This document shows positions 16,879 through 25,619 of a DNA stretch of 64,000 nucleotides, in pieces. The notes under the pieces were generated by a model. That model was not told the origin of the DNA. It saw nothing but the letters and a program-made list of their open reading frames with translations, and ran no database searches. The position numbers and the translations under genes were made by a program. The stretch lies in the NCBI RefSeq assembly GCF_007741475.1, contig NZ_CP036261.1, positions 4,465,798 through 4,529,797 on the forward strand. The letters are read 5' to 3'. Within the stretch, counting starts at the first letter, position 1. Each line of letters opens with the position of its first letter. This stretch comes from Rosistilla ulvae. GTDB taxonomy: Bacteria > Planctomycetota > Planctomycetia > Pirellulales > Pirellulaceae.

Positions 16879-18390
16879 ATGGCCATCATCGACTGGATTA
16901 TTTTGTTTCTCTATGCCACGTCCACGATCGGGCTCGGCTGGTATTACGGTCGCAAGCAGGAGGATACCAGCGAATATTTCGTCGGCTCCGGGCAGATGAA
17001 TCCCATCCTGATCGGGATTTCGTTGTTTGCGACGCTGTTGAGCACGATCAGCTATCTGGCGATTCCGGGCGAAGTGCTCGGCAAAGGGCCGATCTATCTG
17101 ACCAACTATCTCGCCTACCCGTTTGTCTATCTGTTTGTGGCGTTGGTTCTGCTGCCCGTCTACATGCGGCAGCGGGTGACCAGTGCGTACGAATTGCTCG
17201 AGAACCAACTGGGGCTCAGTATCCGATTGCTTGGCGCAACGATGTTTGTGTTGCTGCGACTTGTATGGATGTCGTTACTCGTATTTTTAACCGCCAAAGC
17301 GATCGCGATCATGATCGGGGTCGGCGACGACATGGTCCCTTGGATCGTTTTGGTCACCGGAATCTTTGCGGTCACTTACACTTCGTTGGGCGGACTGCAA
17401 GCGGTGGTGATCACCGACACGATGCAAACGCTGTTGCTTTACGGCGGGTCGTTATTGGTACTTGGCGTGGTCACCTACCAGATGGGCGGACTCGGATGGT
17501 TCCCATCGGAATGGCCCGGTGATGCTTGGGATTCCCAACCGATCTTCAGTCTCGATCCAGCGACCCGAGTGACCGTGTTCGGATCGGCCCTTTCGGTCTT
17601 TCTTTGGACGGTCTGCACATCGGCCGGCGATCAAGTATCCGTGCAACGGTTCATGGCGACCAAGGATGTGAAGGCCGCGCGGCGAGCCATCGCGATCCAA
17701 TTGATTGTTGCCATGGTGGTCGGAGCCACACTGGGACTCGTGGGAATCGCGTTGCTTGGATATTTTCAGGCCCATCCTGAATTTATGCCCAAGGACGTGT
17801 CGCTCAAAGCACAAGCGGACGGTTTGTTTCCACACTTCATCGCCTCGCATCTGCCGCCGGTCGTCACCGGTTTGGTCGTGTCGGGACTGTTTGCCGCAGC
17901 GATGTCCAGTATCGATTCGGGGGTCAATTCGATCACCGCCGTCGTGATGACCGATTACCTGGATCGCTTCGGCCGGAAACCCGCGACGGAGAAGAAGCAT
18001 CTTCTGTATGCCCGATCGTTGGCGGTCGCCATTGGAACCACCGTCGTGTTGATCAGCACCTTCATGGAATACATTCCCGGAAACTTCATGGCGGTGACGA
18101 ACAAAACCGTCAACTTGCTGTCAGTCCCGATTGCGTTACTGTTCTTCTTTGCCCTATTTGTACCTTTCTCAAACGCACTTGGCGTTTGGATCGGCACGGT
18201 GGCAAGCGTCGGCGTTGCAGTGACCATTGCATTTTCAGGAGTGATCTTCGGAACCGATCCCGACACGGGATTGGATCCGATCAGCTTCCAGTGGATCGCG
18301 CCAGCGTCTCTACTGGCAGGTTTAACTGTGGGCACGACGGCCTGCCTCCTTTGTGCACCGCTGTATCCCTCAAAAAGCAAAGGCCGTTAG
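16879..18390 (+). CDS. SSS family sodium:solute symporter
   Basis: This encodes 503 residues with about 13 helices, in the sodium/glucose-type symporter family. Family features include TSEYFVGSGQMN near residue 30, SLFATLLSTISYLAIPGE, and GLVVSGLFAAAMSSIDSGVN, the conserved SSS segment. The substrate cannot be deduced; sugar or organic acid uptake is likely given the adjacent aldolase. It follows the MFS gene by 132 bp and precedes the aldolase by 60 bp on the same strand. Confidence 0.88.
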   Translation: MAIIDWIILFLYATSTIGLGWYYGRKQEDTSEYFVGSGQMNPILIGISLFATLLSTISYLAIPGEVLGKGPIYLTNYLAYPFVYLFVALVLLPVYMRQRVTSAYELLENQLGLSIRLLGATMFVLLRLVWMSLLVFLTAKAIAIMIGVGDDMVPWIVLVTGIFAVTYTSLGGLQAVVITDTMQTLLLYGGSLLVLGVVTYQMGGLGWFPSEWPGDAWDSQPIFSLDPATRVTVFGSALSVFLWTVCTSAGDQVSVQRFMATKDVKAARRAIAIQLIVAMVVGATLGLVGIALLGYFQAHPEFMPKDVSLKAQADGLFPHFIASHLPPVVTGLVVSGLFAAAMSSIDSGVNSITAVVMTDYLDRFGRKPATEKKHLLYARSLAVAIGTTVVLISTFMEYIPGNFMAVTNKTVNLLSVPIALLFFFALFVPFSNALGVWIGTVASVGVAVTIAFSGVIFGTDPDTGLDPISFQWIAPASLLAGLTVGTTACLLCAPLYPSKSKGR

Positions 18391-18450
18391 TCTTCGGCAA
18401 CGCGGAATCTAAACCTCTTTTCTAAACAAACATTACAAGCGACACGGACG

Positions 18451-19212
18451 ATGAGAAAAAGTAAAACGCTCGCAAAAATACGCCAAGGCGAAGTGATCAA
18501 GACATGTGTTATCGGCCACTATGTGCCGGCTTATGTCTGCCACGCGGCGCGGGCGGGGTACGATTGCATTTGGATCGACTTGGAACATCGGGCGATGACG
18601 ACCCGTGAGGTCGAAGCGCTCCTCGCCTTTTCCCATCTGTACGACATCGACTTGATGATCCGCCCTCCGACACTGGAGAAAACCGGGCTGTGTCGGTATC
18701 TCGAAGATGGCGCCGCCGGGTTGCTGATCCCTCACGTCTCGACAGCTGAAAAAGCGAAGATGCTGGTCGATGCGGTCAAGTTCCCGCCGATCGGAGATCG
18801 CGGAATCGACAACGCTGGCCTGGATGCCGACTTCTATATCCACGATGCCGACGAATATGTCGCCTGGGCGAACCGCGAAACCTTCTTGTGCGTGCAGATT
18901 GAAACGCCCGAAGGGGTTCGCAATGTGGAAGAGATCGCTGCGATCGAAGGGGTCGACATGATCTTCGTGGGTCCCGGGGACCTGGGACTGCGATTGCGTC
19001 AGAGCGGAGAGATGACGCTCGACCAGGCGTGGGAGATTGTTGCAGCTGCCTGCCGCAAACATGGCAAAGCGTTTGGCGGTCCGACGCTGCCGACCGCAGA
19101 GATGCAAAAGCGGAAGGACCTGGGAGCGCAACTGCTGGTCAACAGCAGCGAATTCCAGAGCTGGTCCGCTGCGCTTGCCCAAGACGGTCAGCGGTTCAAC
19201 GATCTGACCTGA
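18451..19212 (+). CDS. HpcH/HpaI family aldolase
   Basis: This 253-residue class II (divalent metal) aldolase belongs to the family that includes 2-keto-3-deoxy-glucarate, 2-keto-3-deoxy-rhamnonate and 4-hydroxy-2-oxo-heptanedioate aldolases, which release pyruvate. DCIWIDLEH near residue 30 carries the catalytic His region, and QIETPEGVRN plus FVGPGDLGL near 150-180 provide the metal-binding Glu and Asp. All are intact. It is probably the last step for a sugar-acid imported by the transporters upstream. The precise substrate is not determined by sequence. Confidence 0.87.
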   Translation: MRKSKTLAKIRQGEVIKTCVIGHYVPAYVCHAARAGYDCIWIDLEHRAMTTREVEALLAFSHLYDIDLMIRPPTLEKTGLCRYLEDGAAGLLIPHVSTAEKAKMLVDAVKFPPIGDRGIDNAGLDADFYIHDADEYVAWANRETFLCVQIETPEGVRNVEEIAAIEGVDMIFVGPGDLGLRLRQSGEMTLDQAWEIVAAACRKHGKAFGGPTLPTAEMQKRKDLGAQLLVNSSEFQSWSAALAQDGQRFNDLT

Positions 19213-19262
19213 GCGACACCTGTCGCTCGTAAGTTAAATTTCGGGAGCGGCTTGTTTAATGG

Positions 19263-19403
19263 CAATACGGCTCAACGAAGGAGCCTCGGACCGTCGAAGG
19301 AACTAGCGGCGGGATGTAGTGGACGAGGTTACGAGTCCCAGCGATTTGGTCTGATGCAAAAGGATTCGTAACCTCGTCCACTACGCTTCGTTGAACGGTA
19401 TTG
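19263..19403. repeat. Long two-tier palindrome between convergent genes
   Basis: The inner arms at 19316-19338 and 19362-19384 are 23 bp with one mismatch (GTAGTGGACGAGGTTACGA and its complement). The outer arms CAATACGGCTCAACGAAG (19263-19280) and CTTCGTTGAACGGTATTG (19386-19403) pair with two mismatches. The element lies between two converging genes and could terminate both, or be a small dispersed palindromic element. Confidence 0.75.
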
Positions 19404-19406
19404 TGT

Positions 19407-20252
19407 TTAACGGATCCCTAAGATCTCAAAGCCGTCTCGATGGATCAGTTGTTCGATCTTTTGATCGTCCAACCGGGGCAAGTTGGTCCCTTCAACCATC
19501 GTGTTCAACTTCTGCAATCCCGCGATCGAATCGTTCACCGTGGTGAAGGGGTAGTCCGAACCGAACAGCAGCTTGTCCCAAACGCCATACTCCTGCACCA
19601 GCATCAGGCTGTTGTAGAGCTGCCACGGGCGATAGTGCAGCGCACTGATGTCGGAATAGACGTTGGGATGTTTGCGAATCGTCGCCACGCACTCTCCCTC
19701 GTAGGGATGACTCAGGTGAGCCAACACAAACCGGATCTCCGGATAGCGGGTTGCCACCGGATCGATCAATCGGGGCAGGGTGTACTTCAGCGGTGCCTGG
19801 CGGATAAACGTGGTCCCGGTATGCAGCAACACGGGCAACGATTTCTGTTGGACATATTTCCACAGCGGTTCCAAACGCTCGTCGTCGACGCCAAACCCGG
19901 CATACATCGGCAACAGCTTGACACCGCAAAGCCCCAGTTCCTCGTGACCGTGCCGCATTTCGCGTTCCCAGTCCGATTGCGTTGGGTCGATGGAAAGGAA
20001 GCCGCGAAGATGTTCGCTATCTTTTGCGACATATTCCGCGACATAGTTGTCGTCGACCCACAGACCGCTCAAGCGAGCTTTGCCGCCGAACACAACCGTC
20101 CGCGTTCCCTGCGGTGCCGTGTTGCGGTAGTCTTCCAATCGAATCGTCAGATCGACAACGGCTCCCGCCTTTGCCGCCGAAGCTTGCCGCATGAACTCGT
20201 CGTCAAACGCATCGGGGAAGGGCCAGGTATGGCTGTGGATGTCGGTGATCAT
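19407..20252 (-). CDS. Amidohydrolase family metal-dependent hydrolase
   Basis: This 281-residue TIM-barrel protein is of the Amidohydro_2 type (lactonase/decarboxylase relatives). DIHSHTWPF near residue 4 gives HxH, VLLHTGT near 140 and LAHLSHP near 178 give the later His residues, and FGSDYPF near 233 gives the final Asp. The complete set predicts an active hydrolase. In sugar-acid islands such enzymes open a lactone; that role here is inferred. It is transcribed towards the aldolase and diverges from the oxidoreductase gene. Confidence 0.82.
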   Translation of the reverse strand: MITDIHSHTWPFPDAFDDEFMRQASAAKAGAVVDLTIRLEDYRNTAPQGTRTVVFGGKARLSGLWVDDNYVAEYVAKDSEHLRGFLSIDPTQSDWEREMRHGHEELGLCGVKLLPMYAGFGVDDERLEPLWKYVQQKSLPVLLHTGTTFIRQAPLKYTLPRLIDPVATRYPEIRFVLAHLSHPYEGECVATIRKHPNVYSDISALHYRPWQLYNSLMLVQEYGVWDKLLFGSDYPFTTVNDSIAGLQKLNTMVEGTNLPRLDDQKIEQLIHRDGFEILGIR

Positions 20253-20495
20253 GGGATTTCCTTATTCACGGCGGGTAACAGCAACACGAAGAACCGGGAC
20301 ACCTTCGGCCGCGTTCTGTTGTCGCCGCAGGTCGGTCGACAGCGCGTCGAACCATCCAACGGGCGGTCCTCGACGAGCGTCAAAGAGTTGTTTGAACGAG
20401 CCGAAGCGGGGCGTCTCGCTCTCTTTTTCAAATCGGTTTATTTATAGGGGCTGCCGCCCCGTGCGTGGTGAAACGATCGAGTACAATCTGCGATT

Positions 20496-21506
20496 ATGAC
20501 AGAAAACTCAAGCATTCTTGTGATCGGTGCCGGCTCCATCGGAGAACGCCACCTGCGTTGTTTCCAATCGACGGGCCGCTGTAAAATGGCCTTCTGCGAA
20601 CCGATGGACGACCGACGTCGGGAGGTGTCCGAGCGTTATGGGGTCAACGGTTACCCGTCGTGGGAGCAAGCGTTGGAGAACGAACCGTTCTCGGCAGCCG
20701 TGATTGCGTCGCCCGCTCCGATGCACATCCCGATGGCCCGCGGATTGGCCGATCGCGGTCTCGATCTGTTGATCGAAAAACCGCTCAGCTTGAAACCTGA
20801 CGGCATCGCCGAGTTGCTCGAAACGGTCCGCCAGAAAAATCTGCGCGTTGGCGTCGGGTTCGTCTACCGCGCCCTACCCGCTTTGCAGAACATGCGGGCC
20901 GCGGTTCAATCGGGGCAGTTCGGTCGGATCGTGCAAATCCAAGTCACTTCCGGTCAAAACTTTCCGTTCTACCGGCCCGCCTATCGAGACATCTACTATG
21001 CCGATCCGGCGCAGGGTGGCGGATTGATCCAAGACAGCTTGCCCCATCAATTGAACGCCGTCGAATGGTTTGCTGGCCCTGCCACGAAGGTTGTCGTCGA
21101 TGCATCGCACGAAGTGCTCGATGGCGTAGAGGTGGAAGACACTCTGAACCTGATCTCCCGGCATGGCAGCGTGATGTCCAGCATCAGCGTCAACCAGCAT
21201 CAATATGTCAATGAGTTTGTGATCACGGTGTTGTGCACCGAAGGAGCCGTTCGCTGGGAACTGAAAGGCCAACGTTGGCTCGCAGCACGGGAGATCGGCG
21301 GCGATTGGACCGAGATGGAATCGTTTGTGCATGAGCGGGATGACTATTACATACGGCAAGCCGAGGCGTTCTTGGACCTGCTCGACGGTCGGGCCGATCC
21401 GTTGTGCTCGTTGGACGATGGTATCAGCACGCTGATGTCGACACTGGCGATTTCGAAATCACGCAAAACAGGCAGCTGGGAAACGGTACAGCCGGTAAAC
21501 ATCTAA
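20496..21506 (+). CDS. Gfo/Idh/MocA family oxidoreductase
   Basis: This 336-residue NAD(P)-dependent sugar or cyclitol dehydrogenase has N-terminal Rossmann motif VIGAGSIGERHLR near residue 8. The family EKPLS signature (Lys near residue 90) sits in the usual place, and a C-terminal substrate domain follows. The last base of its TAA is the first base of the next start (ATG at 21506), so the SDR is coupled to it. The promoter should lie in the 243 bp divergent spacer with the amidohydrolase gene. Confidence 0.88.
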   Translation: MTENSSILVIGAGSIGERHLRCFQSTGRCKMAFCEPMDDRRREVSERYGVNGYPSWEQALENEPFSAAVIASPAPMHIPMARGLADRGLDLLIEKPLSLKPDGIAELLETVRQKNLRVGVGFVYRALPALQNMRAAVQSGQFGRIVQIQVTSGQNFPFYRPAYRDIYYADPAQGGGLIQDSLPHQLNAVEWFAGPATKVVVDASHEVLDGVEVEDTLNLISRHGSVMSSISVNQHQYVNEFVITVLCTEGAVRWELKGQRWLAAREIGGDWTEMESFVHERDDYYIRQAEAFLDLLDGRADPLCSLDDGISTLMSTLAISKSRKTGSWETVQPVNI

Positions 21507-22300
21507 TGAACGATCCAACGATTCAAAATCTTTTTGATCTCTCCGGCCGAGTCGCGTTGATCAGCGGAGCGACCGGTTGGCTTGGCAGCGCGATGGCGCG
21601 AGCGCTTGCCGAAGCGGGGGCTTCAGTGATCGTCGCGAGCCGCGATCGAGACAACGGTGCCGCCGCCGCTGCGTCGCTGCCATGCGCCGACGGCACGCAA
21701 CATCACTGCGTCGTGATGGATCAGCTGGATGACGATTCGATCGAACGAGGGTTTGCCGACGCGGTCTCATTGGCTGGTGGCGTCGATATCCTGATCAACA
21801 ACGGCAATGCGGCGGACAGCCACGATTTGACCGACGTCACGGCCGAACAGTTCAATCGCGTGATGCGGAATGTCACCGGCTACTTTTTGCTGTCGCGATT
21901 GCTGCGAGACCATTTGGTCGGGCGTGGTGCCTCCGGCAGCATCGTCAATATCGGGTCGATGTATGGTCTCGTCGGTTCCTACCCCGATACTTACGAAGGG
22001 ATCTGCCCCGCCAGTCCCGCGTCGTACCATACGCTCAAGGGAGGCATCATCCAATTGACGCGGCACCTTGCCGTTTATTGGGCTCGCGACGGTGTTCGTG
22101 TTAATTGTCTCAGTCCCGGTCCCTTCCCAACGCAAAAGGCGCCGCCGGAAATGGTCGAGCGTCTGAAGACCAAGTCGCCGATGAATCGGATGGGCTTGCC
22201 CCACGAAGTCAAAGGGGCCTTGCTGCTGTTGGCGAGCGATGCAGGCAGCTACATCACCGGCCAAAACCTCACGGTCGATGGCGGCTGGACCGCTTGGTAG
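21506..22300 (+). CDS. Short-chain dehydrogenase/reductase
   Basis: This encodes 264 residues. Cofactor motif SGATGWLGSAMA is near residue 15; the glycine pattern is slightly unusual (TGWLGSAM for TGxxxGxG). NNGNA replaces the usual NNAG near 95. Catalytic Tyr and Lys are present in SYHTLKGG near 175-180, and Ser in NIGSMYG. The C-terminal TVDGGWTAW is classical. It probably oxidises or reduces a sugar-acid hydroxyl in the same pathway as the coupled Gfo/Idh enzyme. Confidence 0.86.
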   Translation: MNDPTIQNLFDLSGRVALISGATGWLGSAMARALAEAGASVIVASRDRDNGAAAAASLPCADGTQHHCVVMDQLDDDSIERGFADAVSLAGGVDILINNGNAADSHDLTDVTAEQFNRVMRNVTGYFLLSRLLRDHLVGRGASGSIVNIGSMYGLVGSYPDTYEGICPASPASYHTLKGGIIQLTRHLAVYWARDGVRVNCLSPGPFPTQKAPPEMVERLKTKSPMNRMGLPHEVKGALLLLASDAGSYITGQNLTVDGGWTAW

Positions 22301-22317
22301 TCCAGCCCGCGGACTAC
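22297..22317 (+). terminator. Hairpin at the end of the SDR gene
   Basis: GTAGTCC (22297-22303) and GGACTAC (22311-22317) form a perfect 7-bp stem with a 7-nt loop. The left arm includes the SDR stop codon. No T-run follows. Confidence 0.4.
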
Positions 22318-22654
22318 GGACACCGTCGTCAACGCGCCAGTCAAATCATTGGTTCCGTTTTGAGGTAGCATTCGCCGCGCGATAGCCTCCGGTTCTCTTC
22401 AACAACGCAGCACGGACGCGTGCCGGCTAATACCTCGAATTGAAACACTGAATAGCCCTGTTTGCCCGAGCACGACACTCAACCACAACGTGTTGATTCG
22501 TGCTAAGATGAGCATCCCCACCTATGGATTCCTTCCGATCGGTGAAACGATCACTGCGACAACTGCTGCTTCACGATGGCGGCGGTTGTTCCTCTGGATG
22601 CCCACATCAAACGATGTTGGCAACGTCACCCCATCTCTCCACAAGAGCGACAAA
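22301..22654. other. Intergenic region before the TIM-barrel protein
   Basis: 354 bases with no supported gene. Apart from the hairpin at its start I see no clear motif. Longer in-frame starts for the next gene exist here, but they precede a twin-arginine signal and are unlikely. Confidence 0.4.
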
Positions 22655-23524
22655 ATGATGAAAAGAAGAAATTTTTTAGCCACAACGACGATTGCCTCCG
22701 CAGGCTTGCTTGCATCGCAGCCGCGACTTGCCACAGCGGGCGAGAAGGCCGACGGAATGAAACTTGGCCTGGTGACCTACAACTGGGGACGCGACTGGGA
22801 CGTTCCGACGTTGATTCGCAATTGCGAGGAGACCGGATTTCGCGGCATCGAATTGCGCAGCACGCACAAGCATGGCGTCGAGATCTCGCTGGACGCGGGG
22901 CAGCGCAGCGAAGTCGCCAAACGCTTCGCCGATTCGGACGTCGAATTGGTCGGACTGGGAAGCGCTTGCGAATACCACTCCCCCGATCCAGCGATCGTGA
23001 AAAAGAACATCGATGAAACGAAACAGTTCATCAAGTTGTGCGCCGACGTTGGCGGCAGCGGAGTCAAAGTGCGTCCCAATGGGATTCCGAAAAATGTTCC
23101 CATCGAAAAGACGTTGAATCAGATCGGAATGTCGTTGCGTGAGGTCGCAAAATTTGGGGCCGAACATGGCGTCGTGATTCGGTTGGAGGTGCACGGACGC
23201 GACGGCTCTGCGGAGCTGCCCAACATCCATCGGATGATCGAGGTCGCCGATCACCCCAACGCGGTTGTCTGCTGGAACTGCAACAACTCCGATCATTCCG
23301 GCCAAGGCCTGCAGCACAACTTCGACCTGGTCAAAGAAAAGATCAACGTCGTCCACATCCACGATCTGCGATCCGACATCTACCCTTGGGAACAGCTCTT
23401 CGCAATGTTAAAGCAGGCGAAGTTCACGGGCTGGACCCTGCTGGAAGATGGGAAAGTTCCCAACGACATCGTTGCTGCGATGCACGAGAATCGCAAAGTC
23501 TGGGACGGTCTCGTCGCCAGCTGA
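22655..23524 (+). CDS. Exported sugar phosphate isomerase/epimerase-like TIM-barrel protein
   Basis: This encodes 289 residues. The start at 22655 gives MMKRRNFLATTTI, a twin-arginine-type signal with hydrophobic part to about residue 28, so the protein is probably exported folded. The rest is a xylose-isomerase-like/AP endonuclease 2 TIM barrel (ETGFRGIELRSTHKHG, EVHGRDG, VVHIHDLRSD). Family members isomerise or epimerise sugars. Metal-binding Glu and His residues seem present in EVHG and HIHDLR. It is the last gene of the island. Confidence 0.78.
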   Translation: MMKRRNFLATTTIASAGLLASQPRLATAGEKADGMKLGLVTYNWGRDWDVPTLIRNCEETGFRGIELRSTHKHGVEISLDAGQRSEVAKRFADSDVELVGLGSACEYHSPDPAIVKKNIDETKQFIKLCADVGGSGVKVRPNGIPKNVPIEKTLNQIGMSLREVAKFGAEHGVVIRLEVHGRDGSAELPNIHRMIEVADHPNAVVCWNCNNSDHSGQGLQHNFDLVKEKINVVHIHDLRSDIYPWEQLFAMLKQAKFTGWTLLEDGKVPNDIVAAMHENRKVWDGLVAS

Positions 23525-23828
23525 TTCGTTCTGACTCTACTCATTTAGCAGCAACTTGCGTTGCCAGTAAATCGCCACGCCACTTCCCCTGTCGCGATGA
23601 GTGCCGATCGATATCGGCAGGACTGAAGTGGCTCATTTCGTGGCGGCTGGCGATACCGATCGCCCCGCCCACAGCTCTCGCGTTCGGCAGCTCGGGCAAG
23701 GTTTTCAAAAAAATAGCGCCCTCATCGGTTCCGTTTTGTGCCTTAGGACTGTCCCAGATCTGCTGGACGTCGCCGCCAGCACAGGCTGGTGCGTGTCGCG
23801 TCGCACAACTTTCCTACAATCGCACCCG
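23525..23828. other. Intergenic region before the thioredoxin-like gene
   Basis: About 300 bases without a supported gene; open frames here read into the next gene but lack family similarity. No repeat noted. Confidence 0.4.
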
Positions 23829-24341
23829 ATGACCCCTGATGATTCCGTGAGTAACGCTTCGTCTCTAACCGCTGCTCCGACAAACGCCTCCAGAAAAAGG
23901 TTCTTCCACTTTTGGCGGTGCTTCTGGCTCGCGTTTCTCGTCATTTCACTCGGCTACGCTTGGTACTGTTTCTACGTTCCGACAAACCGCGTCGCTTGGG
24001 CCGACGATTTTGATACGGCGCAACATCAAGCGGTCGCCGAAGGCAAACCGATGGTCCTCTTTTTCACGAGCCAGTGGTGCGTTCCGTGTCGGATCATGAA
24101 ACGGACCGTCTGGGCGGACGATCAGGTGTCGGCGTTGGTCAATGAGTCGCTGGTCCCTGTGGCGATCGACATTTACGATCCTCGATCGAGTGCAACGGTC
24201 GCTCGATATCAGGTGGGGGCAACGCCGCTTACTGTAGTGACCGACTCAACGGGGAATGTGCTTCAGTGGAAACAGGGAGGCATGTCGAAAGCGGAATTTT
24301 TGGAACTGCTTGATGAGGCAAAAGAGCTTGCAGAGAGTTAG
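23829..24341 (+). CDS. Membrane-anchored thioredoxin-like protein
   Basis: This encodes 170 residues. One membrane helix (about 28-48) is followed by a thioredoxin fold facing the periplasm. The active site is SQWCVPCRIMK near residues 80-90 (CVPC, not CGPC), and the cis-Pro is in VGATPLTVV near 135. It resembles the DsbD C-terminal/thioredoxin_7 type used for reducing or assembling exported proteins. The ATG at 23829 precedes a polar stretch and the helix. Partners cannot be inferred from its neighbours. Confidence 0.82.
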   Translation: MTPDDSVSNASSLTAAPTNASRKRFFHFWRCFWLAFLVISLGYAWYCFYVPTNRVAWADDFDTAQHQAVAEGKPMVLFFTSQWCVPCRIMKRTVWADDQVSALVNESLVPVAIDIYDPRSSATVARYQVGATPLTVVTDSTGNVLQWKQGGMSKAEFLELLDEAKELAES

Positions 24342-24446
24342 TCGACGCGGCTCTAGCGACGCGTAAACAAGACGTAGTGCGGACGGCTGGTGCTGAGCAA
24401 AGGCCACGGTGGAACGCAAGCAAACCGATAGGAAGTTTGAGCTCCA

Positions 24447-24977
24447 ATGAAAGAGATCGAATCGCATCCCCCCGATCCCAATCCGACCCTGCTCTATCAT
24501 TACGAGCGGAAACAGCGACATACCGCATTGGTTTTGTTGTTCAATATGGTGGTCCTGTTCGCAATGTATGCTGCCGCTCACAAATGGATCGAACCGGGCG
24601 AAGCAAGGGCTCAGCTGTTTTATTGGATCAACATCGCGGTCCCCGTGGTCGAAGTTTGTTTATTGCTTTTAGCCATCTACTTTTGGCTGAATAATGGCAG
24701 ATTCCGACTGTCGGTCGACACGAATCGATTCACGATCGACGACCCGATTTCGAAGACCAATTCGTTTTCGGTTCCGGTGAGTGAGATTGAAGGGATCCGC
24801 CAAACATATCGAAATCACACCAACTACACCACGACCGTGATGTATATGAAGTCGGGGGAAACGATCCAACTCACTCCGAACTACCACTACAGTCGCCGAG
24901 CGCTCTATGACGCATTAAAAGAGGCAACCCCCACGATCCAATTGCCCGAACATCCGTATCGCTTTAAGCAAGTGTGA
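24447..24977 (+). CDS. Two-helix membrane protein, unknown function
   Basis: This encodes 176 residues. Two helices lie near residues 28-45 and 65-82, followed by a soluble beta-rich domain (RFRLSVDTNRFTIDD through VMYMKSGETIQLTPNYHYS). This arrangement recalls bacterial PH-domain or DUF-type membrane proteins, but I recognise no specific family. It stands between the thioredoxin-like gene and the toxin-antitoxin remnant, on the same strand. Confidence 0.65.
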   Translation: MKEIESHPPDPNPTLLYHYERKQRHTALVLLFNMVVLFAMYAAAHKWIEPGEARAQLFYWINIAVPVVEVCLLLLAIYFWLNNGRFRLSVDTNRFTIDDPISKTNSFSVPVSEIEGIRQTYRNHTNYTTTVMYMKSGETIQLTPNYHYSRRALYDALKEATPTIQLPEHPYRFKQV

Positions 24978-25075
24978 GCATCAGAAGCCGTGCAACGACG
25001 ATTTCGTCCGGGCCACGCAGCGATTCGAAGAAAACGCCGCTATCGACTGACTCGGGCAAGTTGACGCTATTTGGG

Positions 25076-25114
25076 GAACGCGGCATGACTGAACGCGGCA
25101 TGACTGAACGTGGC
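25076..25114 (+). repeat. 15-bp tandem repeat
   Basis: GAACGCGGCATGACT occurs twice in a row (25076-25090, 25091-25105) followed by the partial third copy GAACGTGGC. It lies upstream of the antitoxin gene. Confidence 0.7.
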
Positions 25115-25205
25115 TGGTCGAGCGTCGTCCGGCAATTGCGTGGCCAGCGAGGCTTGGAATGGAAGGTTGTTCAACCTGCTGATACAATCCTCCTGGAGGA
25201 ACGCC

Positions 25206-25424
25206 ATGAACCTTGAAACCATTATTGACGGGCTTTCCCGCGATCAGCAAATCATCGCGATGGAAATGCTCTGGAAACGGCTTTCACAAGGCCCAGACAA
25301 CGCCGCGCCACCGACATGGCACCGTGACATCGTCGCCGAACGTGTCGCGGGGCTGCAAGACGGCACGGAATCGCTTAGCGACTGGGCCGATGCAAAGAAA
25401 CGCCTCGCCGTCCGCTTGCAATGA
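25206..25424 (+). CDS. Addiction module antitoxin, RelB/Unstab_antitox type
   Basis: This small protein has 72 residues. The N-terminal LSRDQQIIAMEMLWKRL helix and the C-terminal SLSDWADAKKRLA, where a Trp-x-x-x-K motif lies near the end, match the 'addiction module component' (TIGR02574) family common in planctomycetes. GGAGGA precedes the ATG. The stop overlaps the toxin start (ATGA), the normal antitoxin-toxin layout. It should neutralise a RelE/ParE toxin and repress its own promoter; the toxin here looks truncated. Confidence 0.82.
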   Translation: MNLETIIDGLSRDQQIIAMEMLWKRLSQGPDNAAPPTWHRDIVAERVAGLQDGTESLSDWADAKKRLAVRLQ

Positions 25425-25594
25425 AGATTCGGATCACCAAGGGTGCCGAACACGATCTCGAACGGGGAGCCGATTTTTACAACCAAATCCGGGCTGAACT
25501 AGGAATCTACTTAACGACTGTCTCAACTCGGGCATTGGTTGATTCTCTGCTTTTCTACGCGGACATGCGGTTAGTTTCACATGGATTGCCGTAA
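25421..25594 (+). pseudogene. Truncated RelE/ParE-family toxin
   Basis: The frame MKIRITKGAEHDLERGADFY, coupled to the antitoxin by an ATGA overlap, is the start of a RelE/ParE toxin (the 'dLerGadFY' helix is characteristic). Members have about 95-100 residues, but here the frame stops after 57 residues, at LVSHGLP. The C-terminal half, with the strands and active-site residues, is absent; the permease gene ends 26 bp later. So the toxin is probably inactive, leaving an orphan antitoxin. A sequencing error in this stretch could also account for it, but no alternative frame nearby continues the usual family sequence. Confidence 0.72.
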
Positions 25595-25619
25595 GTCGAC
25601 GTTTATCGCTGACGTCCGC

